Of a stretch of DNA of 64,000 nt, positions 26,033 to 35,303 are shown in pieces (position 1 is the stretch's first letter; each line of letters begins with the position of its first letter). The stretch spans positions 498,501-562,500 of the forward strand of contig NZ_CP151099.1 of the NCBI RefSeq assembly GCF_038096175.1. The letters are read 5' to 3'. The DNA is from Nostoc sp. UHCC 0302 (GTDB lineage Bacteria; Cyanobacteriota; Cyanobacteriia; Cyanobacteriales; Nostocaceae). A program made the position numbers and the translations under genes. The notes beneath the pieces were generated by a model that did no database searches, was not told the DNA's origin, and was given only the letters and a program-made list of their open reading frames with translations.

Positions 26033-26847
26033 CGCAACCAAGAAAGCTACGGGTTGTCTCTTACCTAGCTCCCAATTGGTTCTGGTTCTATGAAGCAGTA
26101 TCGACTTATATAAGTCGCGTGTTAGGAGTTGAAACCCAGCTTCATCCTGGTGAATTTGATCCATTAGAAGACCCCATACTATTACAAGATCAACTAGACC
26201 TAGCATTCATCTGCGGATTACCACTGATTAAGTATTGCCAAAGTATACCGAATCAGTTAATGCCTGTAGTTGCCCTAGTTATCGAAGCACCACGTTATCA
26301 AAACCGCCCTGTTTACTTTACAGATGTGATTGTCAATGCTGCCAGTAGCTTGTCAAAGTTTGAGGATTTAGCGGGCAAAAAACTGTGCTACAACGATCCT
26401 GGATCTAACAGCGGTTACAATCTCTTACGGCATCGCTTGCATCAAGGGGGACATCCCAAAGACTTTTTTGGCAAAGTTATACAATCAGGCTCTCACCAGC
26501 GTTCGATTCGCTGGGTGGTTGATGGGTTGGTGGACTGTGCAGGAATTGATAGTGTTGTTTTGGAACAAGAACTGCGGCACTTCCCAGAACTGTCTGATCA
26601 TCTGCGAGTGGTAGAGGTGATCGGGCCGTGTCCTATGCCCCCCTTAGTAGCAGCGCAGCATCTTGGTAAATCTCTAATTCAGCAACTTCAGTTGGCGTTA
26701 CTTCAACCAGATGTGGAATTGCAAACCGCGATGAAACAAGCAGGAGTTTTGCGTTTTGCGGCTGTAGAGTTAGTTGAGTATGACGCGATCGCGCAAATCT
26801 ACAATACTGCTGTTGAAGCCGGATATGAAGTAATTGGTAATTCGTAA
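26029..26847 (+). CDS. PhnD/SsuA-like periplasmic-binding-fold protein without signal peptide
   Basis: The 272-residue protein has the type 2 periplasmic-binding fold of phosphate/phosphonate-binding (PhnD) proteins: LRVVSYLAPNWFWFY, QDQLDLAFICGLPL, the ligand-loop segment FEDLAGKKLCYNDPGSNSGYNLLRH and SGSHQRSIRWVVDGLVDCAGIDS. There is no N-terminal signal or lipobox and no permease or ATPase nearby, so a classical uptake role is doubtful. It starts with GTG four bases inside the upstream small membrane-protein gene. A sensory or cytoplasmic ligand-binding role with that partner is inferred. Confidence 0.82.
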   Translation: MTQPRKLRVVSYLAPNWFWFYEAVSTYISRVLGVETQLHPGEFDPLEDPILLQDQLDLAFICGLPLIKYCQSIPNQLMPVVALVIEAPRYQNRPVYFTDVIVNAASSLSKFEDLAGKKLCYNDPGSNSGYNLLRHRLHQGGHPKDFFGKVIQSGSHQRSIRWVVDGLVDCAGIDSVVLEQELRHFPELSDHLRVVEVIGPCPMPPLVAAQHLGKSLIQQLQLALLQPDVELQTAMKQAGVLRFAAVELVEYDAIAQIYNTAVEAGYEVIGNS

Positions 26848-26887
26848 TTAAGAACAGGGAATGTTTATTACTCCTGTCTCTTAACTA

Positions 26888-28159
26888 TCATGAAGCCAAC
26901 TTTCCTTTTGTAGTAATTGGGAAATAAATCTGACTTTGCTTTTCACTTTGCCACATAGCATTGAGGTAAATCTCCTCAAACAAAACTCGCTGAGCATTAC
27001 TACCACCTATCTGATGCATTCGCGGCAAAATCGGTTTGAGTTGAGCGATCGCTCTTAAATACTCACCGTTAGCATGAAAAACCATACCTCTAGCAGCTGG
27101 AATGGCTACCTCAAGCCAATTTCGACGGAGAAAGGAGTTCACACAAAGAGCGTGTTTGTGCATACTCTGTTGCATCTGGTTCAACCAGTCACTTCGTTCA
27201 GCTCTCGCTAGTGCATAGATGTAATGCAAGTCTTGAAAGGGTAATGCGTGTTCATGCAGACGCGGCAAAAGATAAGTACTTAAATCTTGCCAGCGGTTGC
27301 CAACATCAAATCCGCGCAACTCCAACCTGATCAAAAGTGCGATCGCCCCTACCTGATCTTTCGGAGATTCTTGATCAGCGCGGCCCCAGACGTGTTTATC
27401 ATAAAGCGCTAAAACCTTCTCTGCGTTACCTTGCTCTAGATAATAGAGTGCTATATGCCACCAATTATGTGTGTACAGCATGGAATTGCAGTTTTCCCAG
27501 GTATCTGCGAAGCTTTCCATCCAAGCAATACCCTCATCGAATCGTCTCTGAGTTTCCATGACATGGGCGATCGCATGATGCACCCAAGGATCATGACGAT
27601 TCATGGTTGTTGCCATTCGCCCCATTGCTTCTGCTTGTTCAAATTGATGACACTGTTCTAAACCAAAGGCCACCATGCCATATATATAATGATTTTCCTG
27701 ATTAGCAGGCAAAACCTTTTGAGCTATTTTAAGTAAGTTCTCTTTGTCACCCAAGTAAAAGTAGTGATACTGTCCCTGCTGTACTGAAATCAAGTCACGG
27801 GGATATTTTAAGGCTATTTCTTCATGTAGTGCGATCGCCTGATCAATTGCTCCCTCTGCCCAAGCTGCGATCGCCTGTACATACAACTGCTCTCGTTCTG
27901 ATATCTGGGCTAAATGCTGTTGTGCTGTTTGCAGATATGGTTTGGCTTGCTTCCAAGCAACAGCGTTTTCTTGAGTGAGGAAATGGGCAGCTGCATAGGC
28001 ATTAACCATTGTACAGGTTGGATCTGCCGCAACAGCTTCGAGAATTACAGCTTCTGCATCTTTGCCGTAACTAAGGGCTTGATCTGTGAAGCGGTTAATG
28101 GCTGCGATCGCCTCTGGTGAATCTGTGGTAATTTCAAGTCCTTTAGCGTCTTCTAGCAT
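26888..28159 (-). CDS. TPR protein of the TTC38 type
   Basis: A soluble helical-repeat protein of 423 residues resembling tetratricopeptide repeat protein 38: repeated helix pairs, DPTCTMVNAYAAAHFL, REQLYVQAIAAWAEGAIDQAIALHEEIALKYPRD, GMVAFGLEQCHQFEQAEAMGR and NRHDPWVHHAIAHVMETQRRFDEGIAWM, then TYLLPRLHEHALPFQDLHYIYALARA. The bacterial family is widespread and has no established biochemical role. It is convergent with the PhnD-like gene and not in an evident operon. Confidence 0.82.
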   Translation of the reverse strand: MLEDAKGLEITTDSPEAIAAINRFTDQALSYGKDAEAVILEAVAADPTCTMVNAYAAAHFLTQENAVAWKQAKPYLQTAQQHLAQISEREQLYVQAIAAWAEGAIDQAIALHEEIALKYPRDLISVQQGQYHYFYLGDKENLLKIAQKVLPANQENHYIYGMVAFGLEQCHQFEQAEAMGRMATTMNRHDPWVHHAIAHVMETQRRFDEGIAWMESFADTWENCNSMLYTHNWWHIALYYLEQGNAEKVLALYDKHVWGRADQESPKDQVGAIALLIRLELRGFDVGNRWQDLSTYLLPRLHEHALPFQDLHYIYALARAERSDWLNQMQQSMHKHALCVNSFLRRNWLEVAIPAARGMVFHANGEYLRAIAQLKPILPRMHQIGGSNAQRVLFEEIYLNAMWQSEKQSQIYFPITTKGKLAS

Positions 28160-28703
28160 TGTTAATTCCTGGCTTTACGGTTAGCAGTTCAGGTCAAATG
28201 CCTGTCAAACCGCCAAATTTTTGAGTCTCTTTCTTAAACTACGCTAATTCGGTCGGAATATCGTATTTACTTTTCTGAGTATGTCACAGCCAATGTCAAA
28301 ATAGCAAGACTAATCTCAACCAAATAGGGATTTCAAGGACGGGTATTGATTCTTCCCATAGGGAGATTGATACATCAGGACTGATGTGTCATTAGCCAGA
28401 TGGAAGAGATGTGTGAGATTTTTAAGCTGAGTTTAACAAGCTACAAATTTATCAAACTAGTGCAAAACCATATTGACTATGATTCGCATGGTGATATGGA
28501 ATTAAGGGCTTTGCTGAGTAAAAGTATGAATTTGTATCACGCAGAGGAGCCACTGCATTGCGCGGGTTTCCCGCGTTGTAGCAAGTGGCGTCGCGCAGAG
28601 ACACAGAGAATAAGAGTTTGAGGAGTGAATTTTTGACCTTTCATACTGAAATTCAGCAACGTCGAATTAAGAACCTGACAGTGTTTTAAAATAATTCGTT
28701 TTT
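28160..28703. other. Intergenic region with a Nostoc repeat
   Basis: No gene is supportable; a 73-codon frame at 28400-28621 runs through a dispersed repeat. The repeat at about 28540-28605 contains CACTGCATTGCGCGGG paired with CCCGCGTTG-like sequence and reads as a stem. The rest is unremarkable. Confidence 0.45.
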
Positions 28704-30032
28704 ATGGTGGATGCAATTATCACTAACCTAGTTGATGCAGTACGTAAATCTGCTTCTCGGCTAACGGGTACAGCCGCAGACTACGACCTATTAATGAATT
28801 TAATCGGCGATGCCCGTTTTGTCTTGATTGGCGAAGCCTCTCATGGAACCCATGAGTTTTACGAACAACGGGCTGAAATTACCAAACGGCTGATTCAAGA
28901 AAAAGGCTTTACAGCAGTAGCAGTAGAAGCAGACTGGCCCGATGCCTACCGTGTTAATCGTTACGTGCGCGGTATGATTGATGATCCAACTCCAGCAGAA
29001 GCACTCGCAAATTTTCAACGCTTTCCTGCCTGGATGTGGCGCAATACAGATGTATTAAATTTTATCACCTGGTTACGCGAATATAATGACGCGCTACCCA
29101 AAAATGTCAACAAAGTTGGCTTCTACGGAGTAGACCTTTACAGTATGTACGCTTCTATAGAAGCAGTTCTCGACTACCTTGATAAAGTTGATCTGGAAGC
29201 TGCCCAGCGTGCGCGTAGTCGCTACTCGTGTTTTGAGCATTTTGGTGAAGATGCCCAAACATATGGATATGCTACCAGCTTTGGACTGACTAAATCCTGT
29301 GAGGAAGAAGTAGTAAATCAACTACGGGAATTGAAACGCTGGAAAGATGGAGAAGTAATGCCAGAAGAGTTCTTCTATGCCAAGCAAAACGCCCGACTGG
29401 TGAAGAATGCAGAAGCTTACTATCGCTCGATGTTTCAACAGCGGGTGTCATCATGGAATATTCGCGATCGCTACATGGCAGAAACTTTAGATTGGTTGGT
29501 TGGCTATTTAGAGCAACAGCACAAACCAGCCAAAATTGTTGTCTGGGAACACAACTCACATCTAGGAGATGCACGTGCAACTGATATGGGGGCGGCAGGT
29601 GAACTGAATGTTGGGCAATTAATACGCGATCGCTATGGTGATGATGCAGTACTGATAGGCTTTACTACTTATACAGGTACAGTCACGGCTGCTTCAAATT
29701 GGGGAGGAACTCCTGAACTCAAGGTAGTTCGTCCTGCTTTATCAGAAAGTTATGAAGCGCTATTTCACCAGACTGGATTATCTCAGTTTTTGCTATTATT
29801 ACGCAATCAGAATGCCGCAGTTGCCGGACTCAGAGAACGACGATTAGAAAGAGCGATCGGCGTCATTTATTTACCTGAAACTGAGCGCATCAGTCACTAC
29901 TTTTATGCTTGTCTTCCTGACCAATTTGATGCAGTGATTCATATAGATGATACAAAAGGAGTCCAGCCTTTAGATCGCACTGTCCAAGAAGAGACGCATG
30001 AGCTACCAGAGACTTTCCCCTTTGCCGTCTGA
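28704..30032 (+). CDS. Erythromycin-esterase-like hydrolase family protein
   Basis: This 442-residue protein follows the erythromycin esterase/EreA-like fold family: FVLIGEASHGTHEFYEQRAEITKRLI near the N-terminus with the key EASHG histidine, VAVEADWPDAYRVN, FYGVDLYSM, KIVVWEHNSHLGDARATDM with a second conserved histidine, and IGFTTYTGTV. True macrolide esterases have these residues, but most homologues in cyanobacteria and soil bacteria are not resistance enzymes; the substrate is unknown. It is monocistronic in this window. Confidence 0.85.
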   Translation: MVDAIITNLVDAVRKSASRLTGTAADYDLLMNLIGDARFVLIGEASHGTHEFYEQRAEITKRLIQEKGFTAVAVEADWPDAYRVNRYVRGMIDDPTPAEALANFQRFPAWMWRNTDVLNFITWLREYNDALPKNVNKVGFYGVDLYSMYASIEAVLDYLDKVDLEAAQRARSRYSCFEHFGEDAQTYGYATSFGLTKSCEEEVVNQLRELKRWKDGEVMPEEFFYAKQNARLVKNAEAYYRSMFQQRVSSWNIRDRYMAETLDWLVGYLEQQHKPAKIVVWEHNSHLGDARATDMGAAGELNVGQLIRDRYGDDAVLIGFTTYTGTVTAASNWGGTPELKVVRPALSESYEALFHQTGLSQFLLLLRNQNAAVAGLRERRLERAIGVIYLPETERISHYFYACLPDQFDAVIHIDDTKGVQPLDRTVQEETHELPETFPFAV

Positions 30033-30108
30033 AAAAAGGGATCGGGGAGTTGTGAATTTTAAATTTTGGATTCTTGAATAAAAGATCAGGTATACCAACA
30101 GCAACAGA

Positions 30109-30200
30109 CTATAGCAGTTCTCAATAGGGTGAAATACACATTTTTTGCAGGGATGTTGTAACAACCTCAGATTTTCACGAATGGTTTAGGATTGCTATAG
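30109..30200. mobile_element. MITE-like repeat with CTATAGCA ends
   Basis: The 92-base stretch starts CTATAGCAGTTCTCAA and ends with TTTAGGATTGCTATAG; its reverse complement agrees with the start in about 13 of 16 positions. It is non-coding. No clean target duplication was found. Similar pieces (GAACTGCTATAG, AGGATTGCTATGG) occur near 33765 and 34010. Confidence 0.5.
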
Positions 30201-30293
30201 CTATATCAAGTCTTTTTGAATCTGTCTTAATTACGAATTACGAATTAAAAATTGGTATGCTGTTGTTCAATAGGCGCACAGCAAGAGTAGATT

Positions 30294-31118
30294 ATGGAAG
30301 ATTTCAAAAAAAGAATAATCAGCTACTCCAGCCGAGACCTAGAACAGCGAAAAAATTGGTACTCTCCAGCAGCAGAGGCTTACAACAAAGCAAGACCCCA
30401 ATATCCACAAGATTTGATTGAGCAAGTTATAAATGTTGCTCAGCTCTCCACTGATTCAAAAATTCTGGAGGTAGGATGTGGCCCGGCAACTGCAACAGTA
30501 GCGATCGCTCAATTGGGTTGTTCTATAATCTGCTTAGAACCGAACCCAGATTTTTATAAGTTAGCGCAACAGAATTGTCAAGCGTATCCCAATGTAGAGA
30601 TTCAGAATACATCTTTTGAAGAGTGGACACTCCTACCTCTTGAATTTGATGCTGTTTTAGCAGCAAGTTCTTTTCATTGGATATCACCAGAAGTAGGATA
30701 TCCCAAAGCAGCAAATGCTTTAAAAGAGAATGGCAATTTGATTTTATTGTGGAACAAAGAGCTTCAACCTGCTTACGAAGTTTATCAACGCTTATCTGAA
30801 GTCTATCAATTATATGCTCCCACTCTTGACCGATATGAAGACAGAGAAACTCAAGAAGATATCTTGAGACAATTAGGAAATATAGCGATTGATTCAGGGC
30901 AGTTTAAAAATTTAATAGCTGGACAAGTTACATCTGAAGTGACCTACACTAGCGATGAGTATTTAATGCTCTTGAATACTTACTCACCGTACTTAAAGTT
31001 AGATTCATACAGCAAAGAGGCTTTATTTGCGGGATTAAAACATCGAATAGAAGAGGAATTTGGAGGTAGTCTTCAGCTTTCATATATCTCAGCTTTTCAC
31101 ATTGCCCAAAAAAAATAG
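30294..31118 (+). CDS. Class I SAM-dependent methyltransferase
   Basis: The 274-residue protein has the Rossmann methyltransferase motifs: ILEVGCGPATATVAIAQLG (motif I), CLEPNPDF (motif II acidic residue), FEEWTLLPLEFDAVLAASSFHWI (motif IV) and NGNLILLWNKE. The FHW after motif IV and the N-terminal NKARPQYPQDLIEQV are typical of the UbiE/Tam-like group. The substrate is unknown. A hairpin follows the stop immediately. Confidence 0.88.
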   Translation: MEDFKKRIISYSSRDLEQRKNWYSPAAEAYNKARPQYPQDLIEQVINVAQLSTDSKILEVGCGPATATVAIAQLGCSIICLEPNPDFYKLAQQNCQAYPNVEIQNTSFEEWTLLPLEFDAVLAASSFHWISPEVGYPKAANALKENGNLILLWNKELQPAYEVYQRLSEVYQLYAPTLDRYEDRETQEDILRQLGNIAIDSGQFKNLIAGQVTSEVTYTSDEYLMLLNTYSPYLKLDSYSKEALFAGLKHRIEEEFGGSLQLSYISAFHIAQKK

Positions 31119-31145
31119 TAGAGACGTTGCATTACAACGTCTCTA
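31119..31145 (+). terminator. Hairpin after the methyltransferase gene
   Basis: TAGAGACGTTG (31119-31129) pairs with 31135-31145 around a five-base loop. It starts at the gene's last base. It belongs to the same GAGACG-type repeat family as 24273 and 37202 and may serve as a terminator although no T-run follows. Confidence 0.55.
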
Positions 31146-31218
31146 GATGTAGGGGATAGAGTATAGATTTATAGAGTTCCTCACAGCCATCAAAAAACAT
31201 TAAACGCCTAGTCGTTGA

Positions 31219-31773
31219 TTAGCGAGACCTATTAGCACCCGATTTCCCGCCAGTCGACCTTGCCTCCTCAAGTAGCCGTGGCTTTAGCTGCTCAATCTTT
31301 TGAGCTGTCTGCTCTTCCTGCTGCAAGTTTTGCTGTAGCAGTTGCACAATTTCATTCTGTCCCAACTGCTCAGCACCTTTAATCAAGCCACGATAGGTGA
31401 TAATCTCTAATTGTTCAACCTTAGCCTGTTCCCCTGCCAGTACCAAGTCCACAATTTTAGGATTATCGCTACTCAGTAGTACTAGTTTTTGACCATCACT
31501 AACAAGACCAGCCGCAGCATCACAGGTGACTCGCTGTGGTTGCTGTTTTAAGGTGCTGAATACTTGTTCAATATTCCTAATTTGCTGCTCAGTTTCCCGA
31601 ATATGAGCCTCAATTAACGACTTTAACTCTGGATGTTGGCTATATTGCCACATCAACTGCTGTGCTTCCAAGAAACGATTTTCAGCATCAAAAATACCAC
31701 CAAGCTCGTAAAGAAACTTATCCTGCAAGTTGGTGATTTTTTTCGTACCTGGACGTTCGCTGAGTTGAACCAT
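31219..31773 (-). CDS. DUF892 (YciE/YciF-type) ferritin-like protein
   Basis: A 184-residue helical protein: LQDKFLYELGGIFDAENRFLEAQQLM, LKSLIEAHIRETEQQIRNIEQVF, LVLAGEQAKVEQLEIITYRGLIKGAEQLG and a last helix before a basic Gly/Ser/Arg tail. The D/E-xx-H pattern (AENR, HIRETE, GEQAKVEQLE) is that of the ferritin-like DUF892 family. Members are linked to stress in other bacteria but lack a defined reaction. Confidence 0.85.
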   Translation of the reverse strand: MVQLSERPGTKKITNLQDKFLYELGGIFDAENRFLEAQQLMWQYSQHPELKSLIEAHIRETEQQIRNIEQVFSTLKQQPQRVTCDAAAGLVSDGQKLVLLSSDNPKIVDLVLAGEQAKVEQLEIITYRGLIKGAEQLGQNEIVQLLQQNLQQEEQTAQKIEQLKPRLLEEARSTGGKSGANRSR

Positions 31774-32070
31774 TGTTCTTTTCCTAAGTGTTTGACTCTC
31801 TAGTTGACAGTCATACCCTTAACCTACGCTTGGTAACCAAGTCTCTCGTCACACCTCAGACACAGCTAAATGTTAAATTTGGCTGCTAAATCAAATACAC
31901 AATGTTAAGGGAAGTAGGGGAATGAGGGAGTGCGAGACTAACAACTTCTGACTCCCTTGATACATAATCAAGCCATTTTGTAAAGTCGCCAAACTGCTAC
32001 CTTGGTATAGATACAGGGTAATGAGCAGATCAGGTAGATTAAGATTAGTAAAGAAAATGTTTTGCACTAA

Positions 32071-32751
32071 ATGACTACTCTAAACTTACAGGAAATCTCT
32101 GTTCAGTTAGAAAGTCCGAGTTTGCGCGATCGCATGTTGGCTCTTGCTCATCTGCGCCATGCTCCGGCTGAAGATGCTGTACCTTTGATTAAAAAGGTAC
32201 TGGATGACGAGTCTTTACAACTGCGATCGATGGCAATATTTGCCTTGGGAGTCAAGCCGACACCAGAATGTTACTCAATTTTAGTGAGAATTCTGGAAAA
32301 TGACCCAGATTATGGGATTCGCGCTGATGCAGCTGGTGCTTTAGGATATTTGGGTGATGTCAGAGCCTTTGAGGTACTATCACGGGCATTTTATGAAGAT
32401 ACTGATTGGTTAGTACGTTTTAGTGCAGCCGTTTCTTTGGGTAATATTAAAGATCCCCGCGCCCATGATATTCTCATTAAAGCGTTGGATAGCAAGGAAC
32501 TAGTATTACAAGAAGCTGCAATTTCTGCTTTGGGAGAAATCAAAGATATTGAGTCGGTAGATAAGATCCTACGCTTTGCTCAATCAGAAGATTGGTTAGT
32601 GCGGCAACGCCTTGCAGAAGCTTTGGGCAATCTTCCCACTCCCAAGAGTGTCTCAGCTTTGAAATACTTAGAAAAAGATAGCCATCCCAATGTTTCTGAA
32701 GCAGCGAGGATTAGTCTCAAAAGGCTTGAAGAAATAGACAATCAAGCTTAA
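32071..32751 (+). CDS. HEAT-repeat (PBS-lyase-like) protein next to cpcS
   Basis: The 226-residue protein consists of about six HEAT/EZ repeats of around 31 residues (LRSMAIFALG, IRADAAGALGYLGD, VRFSAAVSLGNIKD, LQEAAISALGEIKD, VRQRLAEALGNLP). Such repeats are found in phycobilin lyases CpcE/F and in NblB-type phycobilisome proteins. The gene precedes the CpcS-type lyase gene by 75 bases on the same strand. A role in phycobiliprotein handling is inferred from this arrangement. Confidence 0.82.
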   Translation: MTTLNLQEISVQLESPSLRDRMLALAHLRHAPAEDAVPLIKKVLDDESLQLRSMAIFALGVKPTPECYSILVRILENDPDYGIRADAAGALGYLGDVRAFEVLSRAFYEDTDWLVRFSAAVSLGNIKDPRAHDILIKALDSKELVLQEAAISALGEIKDIESVDKILRFAQSEDWLVRQRLAEALGNLPTPKSVSALKYLEKDSHPNVSEAARISLKRLEEIDNQA

Positions 32752-32826
32752 TATAAAAACTTCCTGCTACCTTTTAATAATAATTAAGTGGGATTTTTAG
32801 CATTTTGATGCAGGATGATTTCATTC

Positions 32827-33390
32827 ATGAATATTGAAGAGTTTTTTGAGTTGAGTGCTGGTAAATGGTTTTCCCATCGTACTAGTCAAAATTTACCTGT
32901 TAAGAAATCTGAAGAAGGCAAAGCAGATATTATCATTGAGACGCTACCAGCAGATCATCCAGAAGTGGTTAAACTGTGCCAACAGCACAAAATTGCACCT
33001 AATTCTGTCTCTTCTAGCGTTAGAGTTACCCGAAATAGCACAACAGAACGGGATAAAGAAAAACACAGCACTTCTACTGTGCTAGTTTCAGTACCTGATG
33101 CAGATAATCCAGCTGAGGGCAAGTTACTGCGGCAAAGCTACGGAGATAAAACCGCAGTTACCGGACGCTATAAATTAGGTAGTGATGAGGCGTTGATCCT
33201 GACTACAGAATATGAAACCATGTCGTCTGAGGAACGTCTGTGGTTTGCCAGTCCCAATTTGCGAATGCGGGTGAGTATCATTAAGAACCCCGACGGCTTT
33301 AGTATTGCTTCCTTTACTTCTGAGATTCGCATGGGTGGCTCTCCACCGCCTGCAAAGGCTGCAAATACGGCTAATGCAGCATCGAGTTAA
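32827..33390 (+). CDS. cpcS: CpcS/CpeS-type phycobiliprotein lyase
   Basis: With the ATG at 32827, AGG is about 12 bases upstream and the protein (187 residues) begins [20 protein letters not shown], the usual opening of CpcS-III lyases; the next ATG upstream (32815) adds four unneeded residues. Other family parts are [41 protein letters not shown] and FTSEIR, together a lipocalin-like barrel. These lyases attach phycocyanobilin to Cys-84-type sites of phycocyanin and allophycocyanin subunits. The Ala-rich tail is long. It probably forms an operon with the HEAT-repeat gene. Confidence 0.9.
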   Translation: MNIEEFFELSAGKWFSHRTSQNLPVKKSEEGKADIIIETLPADHPEVVKLCQQHKIAPNSVSSSVRVTRNSTTERDKEKHSTSTVLVSVPDADNPAEGKLLRQSYGDKTAVTGRYKLGSDEALILTTEYETMSSEERLWFASPNLRMRVSIIKNPDGFSIASFTSEIRMGGSPPPAKAANTANAASS

Positions 33391-33706
33391 GACTCGATTT
33401 ATCCATTTTGCCGAAATATAACTGCTCCCAAAACCTTTATTTAGCATTGGCTTTGAATTTTTCAATTTAATTAAAATTAGTCATCTATGGAAAAGTTATT
33501 GCCACAAAGCTGAAACTTTCGCTAGATAACAAGGTGTACTTTCTTTGATTTGGAAAAAGTCGAGCTAATAACTTACGCAAAAGCTCTCTGGGTTTCTTAA
33601 TTATTTGAGCCATTCTGGTTCATTTTTCCATTATTTTGGATAAGTCCTATATTTTTGCGTAATTATTATATAGCAATGCTATTTCATTGGTGAATATTGA
33701 AAGTCT

Positions 33707-33743
33707 AATAACCCCGCTTTCTCTTAAAGAAACCGGGGTTATT
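33707..33743. terminator. 16-bp stem hairpin
   Basis: AATAACCCCG(C/G)TTTCT arms (33707-33722, 33728-33743) pair with one mismatch around a five-base loop. It lies 320 bases after cpcS and has no T-run beyond GTTGTTT, so it may be a repeat rather than a real terminator. Confidence 0.45.
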
Positions 33744-33854
33744 GTTGTTTACGAATAATTTAGAACTGCTATAGTTTATTTGAAATATTACTTTAGTAAA
33801 TAAGTCAAGTTATAACAGTCCTAGATCAAATGTGGAAAGTTCTTTTTCTTTTCT

Positions 33855-33987
33855 TCGAGACGCTACGCGTATCGCTAAAGCGAAAGCTCCGCTAACGCAC
33901 AGCGTCCCGTAGGGAAGGAAAGGCGCTATTGGCGGCTTATCTGCGAGATGCTAGGCGTTGCCTTCCGCCAACGCACCAGAAGGCGGT
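33855..33987. repeat. Nostoc-type palindromic repeat cluster
   Basis: Contains GAGACGCTACGCGTATCGCT, AGCGTCCCGTAGGGA and GGCGTTGCCTTCCGCCAACG in succession, all short GC-rich palindromic pieces that recur between genes in these genomes. Confidence 0.6.
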
Positions 33988-34065
33988 TTGTTCATTTTCA
34001 AAACTCAGATAGGATTGCTATGGATACAATTTCTATATTTCAGTCCAAATTTTAAAGGAGAATAT

Positions 34066-35130
34066 ATGCAAACTATATTAGTAACTGGTGGAGCAGGCTT
34101 TATTGGCGCAAATTTTATTTTAAAAGCCAGAAAAGCACAATGGGCTAATATAGTTAACTTAGATAAATTAACTTACGCAAGTAACTTACAAAGTTTAGTA
34201 GACTTGCAAGAAGATCCTAACTATTATTTTATTCAAGGAGATATTGGTAACTTAGAGCTAGTACGTTATCTCTTAGATCAGTATCAGCCAAATGCAGTGA
34301 TAAATTTTGCTGCTGAAAGTCATGTAGACCGTTCAATTCTTAGCCCTCAAAATTTTATACAAACTAACATAGTAGGAACATTTCACTTACTAGAAGCCAG
34401 TAAAGCTTATTGGCAAAAATTAACATCACCAAAACAAGAGCAGTTCCGTTTTTTGCATATATCTACGGATGAAGTATACGGTTCCCTCAATCCCAATGAC
34501 CCACCTTTTAAAGAAGATAATCCTTACTTACCCAATAGCCCCTATGCTGCCTCTAAAGCAAGTTCTGACCATCTAGTGCGTGCCTACCACCATACCTATG
34601 GTTTTCCTACTTTAACAACTAATTGTTCAAATAACTATGGCCCTTTCCAATTTCCTGAAAAATTGATTCCTTTGACTATTATTAATGCTTTAAATGGTAA
34701 ACCTTTACCTATATACGGTAATGGTCAAAATGTCCGAGATTGGCTTTATGTAAAGGAACACTGCGATGCTATATATCTTGTTTTAAAAGAAGGGATTATT
34801 GGTGAAGCATACAATATTGGTGGACTAAACGAACAAACTAATTTATCAGTTGTTGAAAAAATTTGTACCATTCTTGATGAGTTAGTGCCTAAATCAGATT
34901 TTAGGCATTCTTCTTTGATTTCATTTGTTAAAGATCGTCCTGGTCATGACTGGAGATATGCGATTGACTCTAGTAAAATTAGCAATAATCTAGGCTGGCA
35001 ACCCAAGGAGAACTTTGATAGCGGTTTACTGAAGACAGTTCAGTGGTATCTTAATAACTCCGCTTGGGTAGAGTCTGTACAAACAAGTAGCTACCAAAAC
35101 TGGATTAAACAAAACTATGAGAAGCGGTAA
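34066..35130 (+). CDS. rfbB: dTDP-glucose 4,6-dehydratase
   Basis: The ATG at 34066 has AAAGGAG five bases ahead and gives 354 residues, the normal RfbB length. It is an extended SDR: NAD-binding [43 protein letters not shown] with the catalytic Asp-Glu, [10 protein letters not shown] with Tyr and Lys, and [15 protein letters not shown]. It converts dTDP-glucose to dTDP-4-keto-6-deoxyglucose for rhamnose and other deoxysugars. It stands alone here, without rfbA, C or D, but may feed surface glycans such as those made from the 2.7-10.4 kb locus. Confidence 0.95.
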   Translation: MQTILVTGGAGFIGANFILKARKAQWANIVNLDKLTYASNLQSLVDLQEDPNYYFIQGDIGNLELVRYLLDQYQPNAVINFAAESHVDRSILSPQNFIQTNIVGTFHLLEASKAYWQKLTSPKQEQFRFLHISTDEVYGSLNPNDPPFKEDNPYLPNSPYAASKASSDHLVRAYHHTYGFPTLTTNCSNNYGPFQFPEKLIPLTIINALNGKPLPIYGNGQNVRDWLYVKEHCDAIYLVLKEGIIGEAYNIGGLNEQTNLSVVEKICTILDELVPKSDFRHSSLISFVKDRPGHDWRYAIDSSKISNNLGWQPKENFDSGLLKTVQWYLNNSAWVESVQTSSYQNWIKQNYEKR

Positions 35131-35303
35131 TTACTGCGATACGAGCATGTTAAAATGAAGTGCATAATTCTAACACATGGCTCTGTTACAGTCTTTATAT
35201 TTTAACATCTGTTATTAGTAAATAACTAATGTATGTTTATAAAAAATCAATCATATACTATCTTTTCTCAGTCGTAGTAAACATTTTTTGCTTTAGTAAA
35301 AGT

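Larger units (their letters stand above)
33391..34065. other. Intergenic region with hairpin and clustered Nostoc repeats
   Basis: A 675-base region without a gene. It holds a terminator-like hairpin (33707-33743) and a repeat cluster (33855-33987), and ends with the leader and AAAGGAG ribosome-binding site of rfbB. A frame upstream of rfbB that runs through the repeats is not coding. Confidence 0.5.

Noticed and set aside
28400-28621. 73-codon protein gene
   Set aside because: The second half is a dispersed palindromic repeat and the composition is not coding-like.
28704-30032. Macrolide-resistance gene
   Set aside because: Erythromycin-esterase-fold homologues are common chromosomal proteins and there is no mobile context.
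33958-34065. 36-residue N-terminal extension of RfbB
   Set aside because: The extension is translated from repeat DNA; ATG 34066 has AAAGGAG and gives the normal family start.
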